Below, in pieces: positions 55,001 through 62,927 of a stretch of DNA of 64,000 nt (positions are counted from its first letter, which is position 1; every line of letters starts with the position of its first letter). A program made the position numbers and the translations under genes. The stretch is from NCBI GenBank assembly GCA_934202095.1, contig CAKPXN010000001.1:62001-126000 (forward strand), written 5' to 3'. This DNA comes from an uncultured Veillonella sp. (GTDB lineage: Bacteria; Bacillota; Negativicutes; Veillonellales; Veillonellaceae). The notes beneath the pieces were generated by a model. That model was not told the DNA's origin, did not search any database, and worked only from the letters and a program-made list of their open reading frames with translations.

Positions 55001-55795
55001 TTATAGATTGGACATAAATTGTTCTTCAAAGGACGTCAATATGCCTAGCAGTTTAGTATCTAAAAATGATAGAGCCTGTTTTCTAATACCCGTTGGAATA
55101 CCATAATATGCCTGTGCTACACCCCCACAAATTGCAGCAACAGTATCACTGTCACCACCTATTGAGATGGCATTGCGAATAGCATCTTCAAAATCAGTGG
55201 ATTCAAAGAAGGCTTGCAATGCTTGTGGGACTGTTCCTTGACAACTTTCATTGAATCTATATGTATCTCTGATCTCGTCCAATGTGAAATCCATAGTGTA
55301 ATAATGCTCATTAATATATTCTCTGATTTCTTGTATATCTTTACCAGTTTTAGCTAAGTACACAGCAACGGCTGTCGCTTCTGCACCTTTCATACCTTCT
55401 GGATGGTTATGAGTGACCTCAGTAACTAATTTAGAAAGAAGCTTTGCTTCGTCCAAATTATGTGCCGCAAATCCAGCAGCACTAACTCTCATAGCAGACC
55501 CATTACCATAACTATTATATGGCTTTGGGTTCTCCGCAAAAATCCATCTATAGAACCGATCGCCATATCCATAACCCGGATAGCATCTCCCAATCGTCTG
55601 CATACACTCCACGGCATTTTTAGAAAGTTCTCTGTAATCTGGTTGGCTCATAAGAATGGCCTTTGCTACAGCAAGTGTCATCATACTATCATCAGTTAAC
55701 ACACATTGATCTGTAAAGAAATCAAAGTCCTTCCGTCTAATATTATTAAATTCGAATCGTGAACCAACTATATCACCAATGATTGCTCCTAACAT
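55001..55795 (-). CDS. ADP-ribosylglycohydrolase (DraG/ARH family)
   Basis: 264 residues. The binuclear magnesium site is visible as GAIIGDIVGSRFE and LTDDSMMTLAVAKAI near the N-terminus and GGDSDTVAAICGGVAQ near the C-terminus. The enzyme removes ADP-ribose from proteins, nucleic acids or metabolites. AGGAGG site. It sits 12 nt after the GmrSD-type gene and before the ankyrin gene, so it may be part of a defence/immunity operon. It is the third ADP-ribose gene in ~10 kb. Confidence 0.92.
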   Translation of the reverse strand: MLGAIIGDIVGSRFEFNNIRRKDFDFFTDQCVLTDDSMMTLAVAKAILMSQPDYRELSKNAVECMQTIGRCYPGYGYGDRFYRWIFAENPKPYNSYGNGSAMRVSAAGFAAHNLDEAKLLSKLVTEVTHNHPEGMKGAEATAVAVYLAKTGKDIQEIREYINEHYYTMDFTLDEIRDTYRFNESCQGTVPQALQAFFESTDFEDAIRNAISIGGDSDTVAAICGGVAQAYYGIPTGIRKQALSFLDTKLLGILTSFEEQFMSNL

Positions 55796-55807
55796 ATTAC
55801 TTTCCTC

Positions 55808-57601
55808 CTATATCCACCCTTTTCGTTTATACTCTTCGATTTTCTCTAAATCAGAATCTGTTGGCTGAGTTTCTTTAGTAGAGTCTATAGAAATATTATT
55901 ATATGTATCACTCCATTGTCTTAAAATATTTTTCACAGAATCTAATATACGAATATTTCTTGTCATGATTGAATCTAAATTCCATTCATCAATTTCTAAT
56001 GTTCCTAATTTCTTAGTAATTGAAATATTCGATGATAAATACTCTTTTTTCTTTTTACCAAAATAACCATTTCCAGCGATAATATTAAGTTTCTTTTCAA
56101 AAGGAACTTTATTTCCTATGTATTCAATCTTTTCTTTAATAGTTATTTCTGATACATCTGTGAAGTAATTATCTTGCCATTTTTGCGGAAAAATATGTTC
56201 AATTTCCCAATTATCTGGTAAAAGGGTATCTTGTTCTTGATAGGCAAGAATTTTTAGTAACATCCGTACAAGATTTCTATGTGGATTTTGAATATGATTT
56301 TCAAGAATAGCCATATCAATTTCTTTAAAACTGAATATAGGCTTATCAGATTTAACAATTTCAGCATTAAGCTTTAAAATATCTGTCTTAACTGCATTAA
56401 CAGTTGGAGATATTAAATACTTTGTGAATAGTTCCAAAAGTAATTTATTTAAAAATGCTGTAAATTTAACTTCAAAATCCTCTTTGTTTCTATGACAGAT
56501 ATAATAAATTACAACAGGATACTTCCAAAACTCATTTGGATATGATGATAGGGTATCTAAGGATTGCTTAATTTTATTATTCTTAGACCATGCTTCCCCA
56601 TCAATCTCCTGACCTTTATTAATTACCCTCCATAAATTTAAAATTATACAAAGATTATCCATTAAATCTACTTCAAATAATCGTTTAAACTTTTCATTAG
56701 CATAATATTTTCTTATACCAGGAGTAGTAGTCTTTATATCCTTTTCTAAAGCACGTAAATAGAACATATAATAATAAAATAGCTGTTGAATACTTTCTTT
56801 ATTATATGTTGCTTGTTCATCAAGATTCTTCCATCGTTCAATAAAAAGCTTCTTGTTGTCTACATCAAGTTGATTATAAATCTTAGCCTTGAAAATATCG
56901 GCTTCAGATAATGGCAATCCTCTATCATTCAATGTAGAGAAAATTGTTAATGCAGTATCTTGAGTGTCTGCTGTTATAGGAAGTAAAATAGCTTGATTCA
57001 ATAATGCATAAATAAATTGATATACCATTAAAGGATTCTCTAAAGAATGTTTATCTAATAAACGCTGAAATAATCTGTAATTTTTAGAGTAATTATCTTT
57101 AGCATTTTCACTAGTCTCACCAGTTTCAAGTATTGCTTTAAGAATTTGGTTGCCATCATTATTCATGACACGAGAGGTTAATAAAATATCCGTATAATCA
57201 ACAACGCCTGTTAGTTTATTAGTTCTCCAGATAGTAGGTTCTATTTTACTAATGAAATTCTTAGCTTCTGCCGTTCTCTCTGATTCTAAGGTATCAGTTA
57301 ATCTAGTATATATGGCTCTTAATAGTAAAAACAAAGAGGTAATACGCTGTTGCCCATCAATAATTTCCTGTTCACCGTCATCATTTTCATAAGAAACAAT
57401 ACTTCCAAGAAAATAAGATCCATTATTCTCTGTTCCACCAGAACCTGCAGTAAACTCCCACAAATCCTCAAATAGTGTCTCAACTTGCTCATCACTCCAG
57501 GCATATGGTCTTTGATATTCTGGAATAACAAAAGGTTTAAATCTCCCACTTCCTAATAATGTTTCTACACTTTGCTTATTTACTTCTATTGTTGTTGGCA
57601 T
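55808..57601 (-). CDS. Single-chain GmrSD-type DUF262/DUF1524 endonuclease
   Basis: ATG 57601 (MPTTIEV) is taken; an in-frame GTG at 57616 is the alternative. The N-terminal DUF262 domain has IPEYQRPYAWSDEQVETLF and IIDGQQRITSLFLLL, a ParB/Srx-like NTP-binding fold. The C-terminal DUF1524 HNH-type nuclease shows WEIEHIFPQKW and GNKVPFEKKLNI. Together these make a fused type IV, modified-DNA-dependent restriction enzyme related to GmrSD and to SspE/BrxU proteins. 597 residues. It would restrict phages with glucosylated or otherwise modified DNA. No methyltransferase is adjacent. Confidence 0.88.
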   Translation of the reverse strand: MPTTIEVNKQSVETLLGSGRFKPFVIPEYQRPYAWSDEQVETLFEDLWEFTAGSGGTENNGSYFLGSIVSYENDDGEQEIIDGQQRITSLFLLLRAIYTRLTDTLESERTAEAKNFISKIEPTIWRTNKLTGVVDYTDILLTSRVMNNDGNQILKAILETGETSENAKDNYSKNYRLFQRLLDKHSLENPLMVYQFIYALLNQAILLPITADTQDTALTIFSTLNDRGLPLSEADIFKAKIYNQLDVDNKKLFIERWKNLDEQATYNKESIQQLFYYYMFYLRALEKDIKTTTPGIRKYYANEKFKRLFEVDLMDNLCIILNLWRVINKGQEIDGEAWSKNNKIKQSLDTLSSYPNEFWKYPVVIYYICHRNKEDFEVKFTAFLNKLLLELFTKYLISPTVNAVKTDILKLNAEIVKSDKPIFSFKEIDMAILENHIQNPHRNLVRMLLKILAYQEQDTLLPDNWEIEHIFPQKWQDNYFTDVSEITIKEKIEYIGNKVPFEKKLNIIAGNGYFGKKKKEYLSSNISITKKLGTLEIDEWNLDSIMTRNIRILDSVKNILRQWSDTYNNISIDSTKETQPTDSDLEKIEEYKRKGWI

Positions 57602-57735
57602 TTCCCATTTCCCCACTACATTTTATAAAAACACTTATATTTCTATTATATAAGAAACCCTACTCCATGAAAATCTATTTACGAATAAACTTACCGAATA
57701 ATCTTCATTTAGAAAAATCATATAAATTTAAAAGG

Positions 57736-57768
57736 TGCAACTGTTGCAATTAACAGTCGCACCCTTTA
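57736..57768 (-). terminator. Hairpin downstream of the autotransporter gene
   Basis: Arms GGTGCaACTGTT/AACAGTcGCACC (one mismatch) with a 6-nt loop, then CCTTTTAAATTT on minus. Confidence 0.65.
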
Positions 57769-57813
57769 GGTTCCTATATAGAAGTTTTGTTAAGGTATAT
57801 ATGTTTATATCTC

Positions 57814-57960
57814 TTAGAACATTGCATGAGCAAGGAAGTAGCCTACCACACAGCTTGTGAATACGTCAATACAACCAGGTATGAAGGAGAGAATAATAAG
57901 TGGTTCAACACCTACACTTAAGCAGGCTAAGAGAACAATAAATCTTAATAAAAATACTAG
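57814..57960 (-). pseudogene. Hydrophobic ORF fragment without start (48 codons)
   Basis: The minus strand is open between a TAA at 57961-57963 and a TAA at 57814-57816, encoding a hydrophobic peptide such as RFIVLLACLSVGVEPL and GYFLAHAMF. There is no start codon or ribosome site. It looks like the end of a membrane protein whose 5' part is gone, or chance. Confidence 0.3.
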
Positions 57961-57990
57961 TTATTCCATTCTGATTTATTAGATTGTGTT

Positions 57991-59571
57991 TCACTTTTTA
58001 GATTTTTCTAGTTCTTGAATACGTTTTTCTAATTGAGCGATTCTTTCATCCGTAGATGTTGTATTTGGTTTTGATTCTGAACCTACTTTAAAACTAAGTC
58101 CACCATTAAATCCTTGATTACCATTGCCTACTACAGTACCTACATTGAATTGCACATTGCGACTTGGGCGATAGAAAGCACCTAATGCAGTAGCTGTTTT
58201 TCCATGATAATGACCAAATCCTACGGCTACACCCAATCCAGTTTCTCCTTCTGAGAAATTAGGTTGTAACGCAGCCAATGCATAGCTAGATGCTGTTGCT
58301 TTATTAACCGTAGTTTCTAAATTTGTACCAACAGATTGGACTTGGCTTATAGCAGATTCTAATTGGCCTACAGTTGCTGCATCATGTGCATCAACACCAT
58401 CGGCTACTTTCACTAAACGATTATATTTAGCATCTGAGTATGTAGTAGGTGTAACGGTTGGCTCTTTATCATAATCTGGAACCGTCTTCTTATAACCTAA
58501 ATGTGTAGTCACTTCTTTATCTGGGTATTTTACTGTATAACCAGAAATATCACCCGCATCATGACCAAATGCAATGGTTCCTTCTTCGGTAGCTACGCTT
58601 TCATAACCGATTGCAGTGCCATATTTAACAGTAGTACCGGCCTTATGTCCCAATGCCAAACTATTCTCCGCCTTAGCGCCTGTAAAACCACCACCTACGG
58701 AAGTAGAAGCAAGGCCAATGGTCATACCATTAGAGCCCCCCACAACTGTACTACCATTTCCTACAGTCATAGCATCACGAGACCCAACAATTGTACTATA
58801 TTCACCATTGGCAATGTTTTTATGGGTTACAAATTTGCGACCTGTAAATTCACGACCGCCACCGCCAAGAATGGAGGCTCCAGTGCCTACAGCTTCATTT
58901 TTACTCCCCCCAAATACGGAGGACCACATACCAACACCAGTATTCCCTAAACCACCTGCAAGTGTACTCCCTTTACCATCTGCATTGTTTTGAGAGCCGC
59001 CAATAACAGAACCAATTTCACCAGCTGCATTATTGCCACGACCACCAGCTATAGAGCTATGCAAACCATACGTACCATTAGAATTACCACCTGAAATAGA
59101 TGAGGACTCGCCATACGCAATATTATCTTCTCCACCGCTGATTGTGGCATAATTGCCTACTAGGGTTCCTACGGCTTCAATCTGATTTTTCGTACCACCA
59201 AGGATGGCACCATTTTGTATTTCTTCGTGAACAATATTTTGAAAGCCCCCTACAATAGCAGTATAAGGCCCTTCGGCCATATTTTTCGTTCCCCCAAGGA
59301 CAGCACTATTTTCCCCTTCTGCAAGATTAGGGGCTTTATCCTTACCGCCACTTACAACAACACTACCATCACCTAATGCCTGATTACCAGTCGTATAACC
59401 ACCAATTACTTGACCGGCTGCATTTGCACTAGATGTGCTTAATACCATAACCGTCCCTAACGTTAATGCAAATACACAAGTAGTTACTGCGGTACTAAGG
59501 CGCTTTACTTTCTTAGGATTATAATTGGGGAAATTCATCTTACCAGTTAACATCATTTGTACTTTATTCAT
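57991..59571 (-). CDS. Trimeric autotransporter adhesin (YadA-like) with C-terminal coiled coil
   Basis: 526 residues. A long signal peptide (~residues 22-55) ends near SANA. Residues ~55-330 are left-handed-beta-roll head repeats of the GGxxNxAxGxxSxIxGG type. A short neck and stalk (VADGVDAHDAATVGQLE) lead to the membrane anchor with SYALAALQPNF, VGFGHYHGKTATALGAFYRP and FNGGLSFKVG. About 30 extra residues after the barrel form a coiled coil (DERIAQLEKRIQELEKSKK), absent in classical YadA. It would be a trimeric surface adhesin. Divergent from the TonB receptor gene. Confidence 0.92.
   Translation of the reverse strand: MNKVQMMLTGKMNFPNYNPKKVKRLSTAVTTCVFALTLGTVMVLSTSSANAAGQVIGGYTTGNQALGDGSVVVSGGKDKAPNLAEGENSAVLGGTKNMAEGPYTAIVGGFQNIVHEEIQNGAILGGTKNQIEAVGTLVGNYATISGGEDNIAYGESSSISGGNSNGTYGLHSSIAGGRGNNAAGEIGSVIGGSQNNADGKGSTLAGGLGNTGVGMWSSVFGGSKNEAVGTGASILGGGGREFTGRKFVTHKNIANGEYSTIVGSRDAMTVGNGSTVVGGSNGMTIGLASTSVGGGFTGAKAENSLALGHKAGTTVKYGTAIGYESVATEEGTIAFGHDAGDISGYTVKYPDKEVTTHLGYKKTVPDYDKEPTVTPTTYSDAKYNRLVKVADGVDAHDAATVGQLESAISQVQSVGTNLETTVNKATASSYALAALQPNFSEGETGLGVAVGFGHYHGKTATALGAFYRPSRNVQFNVGTVVGNGNQGFNGGLSFKVGSESKPNTTSTDERIAQLEKRIQELEKSKK
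58660..59400 (-). repeat. Degenerate head-repeat array of the trimeric autotransporter
   Basis: About fifteen 14-16-residue repeats (GGxxNxxxGxxSxxxGG) encoded by imperfect DNA repeats. Long antisense ORFs here arise from this low-complexity coding. Confidence 0.7.
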
Positions 59572-59855
59572 TTTCTCTGCTCTCTCTTATCTCTCTATGA
59601 ATATATAAAACTACTTACAAAAAATATTTACAAAATTAACTCCTTTCTTGAAATACACAATACACAGATCACTTTCTAAATAATTTTTATTCAGAAAAAA
59701 CTATAATATAAATTAATTATAAATTAATTTCACTTTTTATATAATTATTATTACTTATAATCATATAACTAGTATTCATAACGATTTGCTCTTTCTAATG
59801 CTATACTAAAAACAATGTATGTTAATTAATTTTATTAGTGTAGAGGATCATACAT

Positions 59856-62135
59856 ATGAAAGAATGTAAAATAAAGAAAATAGTAACTGGTTATAAATGC
59901 ACCAGTACCAAAACAATCATGTTATTTTCCATGATTTTAACGGCTATGAGCGCATCCATTGTATATGCAGCAGATAGTAATGTGGCCGATGAACCTAAAG
60001 CATCTCATACCATTACTGTAACTGCTACTAGAACTATGGAGGATATCGTAAAAACGCCAAGTGCTGTATCTGTTGTAACAGACAAAGATATTGAAGCACG
60101 AAGAGTTGATACGGTAACAGATGCTCTACAAATGTTACCTGGCGTGTATAAAAGCCAAAAAGCAAATGGTGGATTACAAATCCGAGGATTTGATTCTACA
60201 GATACATTGGTATTACTTGATGGCGTACCAATGAACAATACTTTTAATAATGGTGTTGATTGGGAAGCTATACCAGTGCATTCTATTGAAAGAATCGAAT
60301 TAGTACGTGGTCCTAGCTCCTCTTTATATGGTGGCAAAGGTGTTGCCGGTGTTATCAACATTCAAACGAAACAACAACAGCCAAAGAAATCTGGTAAAGC
60401 TATCCATTGGCATGGGCAAGTTGGATATGGATCACATGGCACGCTTAATAATGAACTAGGATTTGATGCACAAGTATCTAATCGCATTACTGTGGGTATG
60501 TCTGCAGAACAAAGAAAAACTGATGGATATCCAGGTTTCTTTATTACCGGTAGAGCTGCCAACATAAGACCGTCTACGGTAACAGTTACACCTGACAATC
60601 CAGTTCCACAAACAAAAGACGGTTCCTATCTATTGGGTAGTCGTGGTGATAAATCATATAACAATAAGAATCTATCTGCTTATGTAACAATGAAACTCCG
60701 TGATAGAGAGTCATTAACCTATTCCTATCTATACACAAAAAATAGATATGCCTACGAGAATCCAATGAGCACCATCACCGTAAATGGTGTACCTGTATTC
60801 TCTGGAAATGTGAAAATTAATAATCAAAAATATGTAGCACTTAGAACGAGCAGATATTTAGGCTATGATGGATTAAAAGAATATCATGCTCATAACCTAC
60901 AATATAAAAACGATAAAAATAAGCTACAAGTTACGTTCAACATATTAGATCGTAAAAAAGATGGTTTCTCTAGCCCTAATAATCCGAATACACCTAACTA
61001 CAGCGGTCCTGGGGATGATTCATTCTACCCTGGAAAAACAATTAATTTTGATGCACAAAAAGTATGGGATCGTATGGGTAAACACAGTGTTGTTGCTGGC
61101 ATTAACTGGAAAAAAGAAAGCTTTGAGCAAAAACGACGGGAATTAACGAATTGGAGAAATCATTCTTCCTTTGATTCGACCACATATCCTGGTGGATTAT
61201 ATGAAATCAACAAAGGTGCAACGAAAAATTTAGCTCTATTCGTACAGGATACGTACCGTCCTAATTTTAATTGGGCCATTTATACAGGACTTCGCATAGA
61301 TCGATTTAAAAAATTTGATGGTCAATATGTTACCTATGATACTACAAATAATAAATACGACACCGTAAATCATGGTGAAGGCAGCTATACTGAATGGAGT
61401 CCAAAATTAGCAATTGAACATTATGTAACCGATTCCCTAAATGTATATGCTTCATATGGTCACTCCTTTAACCCACCTCCACTAAGCCAAGTATATCGTT
61501 ACACTGATGTGGTACGAGCGAATCCAAACCTTGACCCAGAACGTTCAGATACATTTGAAATTGGTTTGAAAAAAGAATGGGGTACAAAAATGGCATTGAA
61601 TCTATCCGGTTTCTATGTGAAAACAAAAGATAAGGTTAAATATGTAACACATTATGATAGTAATGGTGATGTGGATTATAAAATGTATGAAAATGTCGAT
61701 CAAGAAACACGTCGCGGCGTGGAATTAGAACTTCATCATCAATTATCTTCTAAATGGTCTGTATTTGGAAACTATACATGGCAAATGGGGCGTATAAAAC
61801 ACAAAGATTTACCTAATACAAATGCGAGCGGATATGAAGAAATCAATTATGATATACCTAAACACATATTCCATGCTGGTCTTGAATATACCAATGGCAA
61901 ATGGAATGCCCTTTGGGATGCTCAATATGTAAGTCGTCGACAGTCAGTAGATGAAATTACTGGTCAATACGGTTCTGCAGATAGCTACTTTATCTCCAAT
62001 GTAGCAATGAATTACAAGTTCTCCAAAGAGGCGACATTGCAACTAGGTATTCAAAATGTATTTAATCGTGTTTTCTACGATGATGAAGCTACCGCAGGTC
62101 GTACATATTCTGCAAGTATGAAGTTTAAATTCTAA
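59856..62135 (+). CDS. TonB-dependent outer-membrane receptor
   Basis: 759 residues. The N-terminal extension and signal peptide end near VYAADS; a TonB box (TITVTATRT) and plug follow (AVSVVTDKDIEARRVDTVTD, GGLQIRGFDSTDTLVLLDG, RGPSSSLYGGKGVAGVINI), then a 22-strand barrel ending with SMKFKF. It imports a siderophore, haem, cobalamin or a metal complex; the ligand is unclear. The ribosome site is GAGGATC. No convincing Fur box was seen in the 284-nt divergent spacer upstream. Monocistronic. Confidence 0.93.
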   Translation: MKECKIKKIVTGYKCTSTKTIMLFSMILTAMSASIVYAADSNVADEPKASHTITVTATRTMEDIVKTPSAVSVVTDKDIEARRVDTVTDALQMLPGVYKSQKANGGLQIRGFDSTDTLVLLDGVPMNNTFNNGVDWEAIPVHSIERIELVRGPSSSLYGGKGVAGVINIQTKQQQPKKSGKAIHWHGQVGYGSHGTLNNELGFDAQVSNRITVGMSAEQRKTDGYPGFFITGRAANIRPSTVTVTPDNPVPQTKDGSYLLGSRGDKSYNNKNLSAYVTMKLRDRESLTYSYLYTKNRYAYENPMSTITVNGVPVFSGNVKINNQKYVALRTSRYLGYDGLKEYHAHNLQYKNDKNKLQVTFNILDRKKDGFSSPNNPNTPNYSGPGDDSFYPGKTINFDAQKVWDRMGKHSVVAGINWKKESFEQKRRELTNWRNHSSFDSTTYPGGLYEINKGATKNLALFVQDTYRPNFNWAIYTGLRIDRFKKFDGQYVTYDTTNNKYDTVNHGEGSYTEWSPKLAIEHYVTDSLNVYASYGHSFNPPPLSQVYRYTDVVRANPNLDPERSDTFEIGLKKEWGTKMALNLSGFYVKTKDKVKYVTHYDSNGDVDYKMYENVDQETRRGVELELHHQLSSKWSVFGNYTWQMGRIKHKDLPNTNASGYEEINYDIPKHIFHAGLEYTNGKWNALWDAQYVSRRQSVDEITGQYGSADSYFISNVAMNYKFSKEATLQLGIQNVFNRVFYDDEATAGRTYSASMKFKF

Positions 62136-62225
62136 TAATTATTTATCAATTACTATATAGCTGTTATTTAATTTAACTACAACTACATAAGTTAGTTTTA
62201 AATTAAATATGTAAAAACAGATAAA

Positions 62226-62255
62226 AGCCCATCGCATAATACTATGCGATGGGCT
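62226..62255. terminator. Intrinsic terminator between convergent genes
   Basis: Perfect 12-bp arms AGCCCATCGCAT/ATGCGATGGGCT with a 6-nt loop; TTTT follows on minus, so it mainly serves the gene ending at 62262. Confidence 0.85.
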
Positions 62256-62261
62256 CAATTA

Positions 62262-62909
62262 TTATTTATCTATTTCAATTCCATTAACATATGCAAATTT
62301 AATCATAGTGGAGCCATAAAACTCACTCGTATCTAATGAAATATTTTCTTTTGGTATTTCTTTCAACTGATTATAAAAGTCAATATATATACTTCTTAAC
62401 TCAGAATTATTAATTATTTTATTAAAATATTGTTGAGCTTTATCTTTTCTACCATAATGATAAATATAATATAGTAGATTATAATCGTTTATATCTCCCT
62501 CTATAAGTTTTTCAATATTACGTTCTGTATCTTCAAAATCTTCAAATAGCGGTATTATATATTCCTCACATAACTTGCTAACTTCATCTACAGTATATTG
62601 ATAGTTAGCACCTGCTAATTGATACCAATGCCATTCCGTTCTATTTAACAAACGACCTAATTCTCCGCCATATACAAACCCGTTATGAATATTAGCTTTT
62701 TCCATAGATTTAGAATAAATTGCAATATGTGGAACAAACTCTACGCTATCTGCATAGTTATTTCTATTAGCTTGAAAGTAGATTTCAAAGATAAGGTCTT
62801 TATCCTTAGAGGTTTTCTTTAACTTCTGACCTTTACTAACTACCTTAAAATCAGGAAATTTACTTGCTATCTCCTGCCAAGCTTTTTCACATAACTCTCT
62901 AGGTTTCAA
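62262..62909 (-). CDS. Hypothetical protein (DUF4304-like)
   Basis: 215 residues, soluble. The first ~130 residues (KDLIFEIYFQANRNNYADSV, FVPHIAIYSK, NRTEWHWYQLAG) follow the pattern of DUF4304-type proteins that appear in immunity loci; the rest is helical. Assignment is tentative. Located 18 nt after the rRNA methyltransferase gene. Confidence 0.55.
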   Translation of the reverse strand: MKPRELCEKAWQEIASKFPDFKVVSKGQKLKKTSKDKDLIFEIYFQANRNNYADSVEFVPHIAIYSKSMEKANIHNGFVYGGELGRLLNRTEWHWYQLAGANYQYTVDEVSKLCEEYIIPLFEDFEDTERNIEKLIEGDINDYNLLYYIYHYGRKDKAQQYFNKIINNSELRSIYIDFYNQLKEIPKENISLDTSEFYGSTMIKFAYVNGIEIDK

Positions 62910-62927
62910 GATTGTAAAAGCACTCCT

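Larger units (their letters stand above)
57602..57990. other. Intergenic region with a terminator and a short hydrophobic ORF remnant
   Basis: This gap contains no complete gene. It holds the hairpin at 57736-57768 and a minus-strand open stretch without a start codon at 57814-57960. The rest shows nothing recognisable. Confidence 0.6.

Noticed and set aside
58501-58993. Long plus-strand ORFs opposite the autotransporter
   Set aside because: They arise from the low-complexity Gly/Ala/Ser repeats in the real minus-strand gene.
58660-59400. CRISPR-like spaced repeats
   Set aside because: The repeats are in-frame, degenerate and encode the beta-roll head of the adhesin.
59700-59800. Fur box upstream of the TonB receptor
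   Set aside because: The spacer is AT-rich with ATAATCAT-like pieces, but no stretch approaches the 19-bp palindrome.
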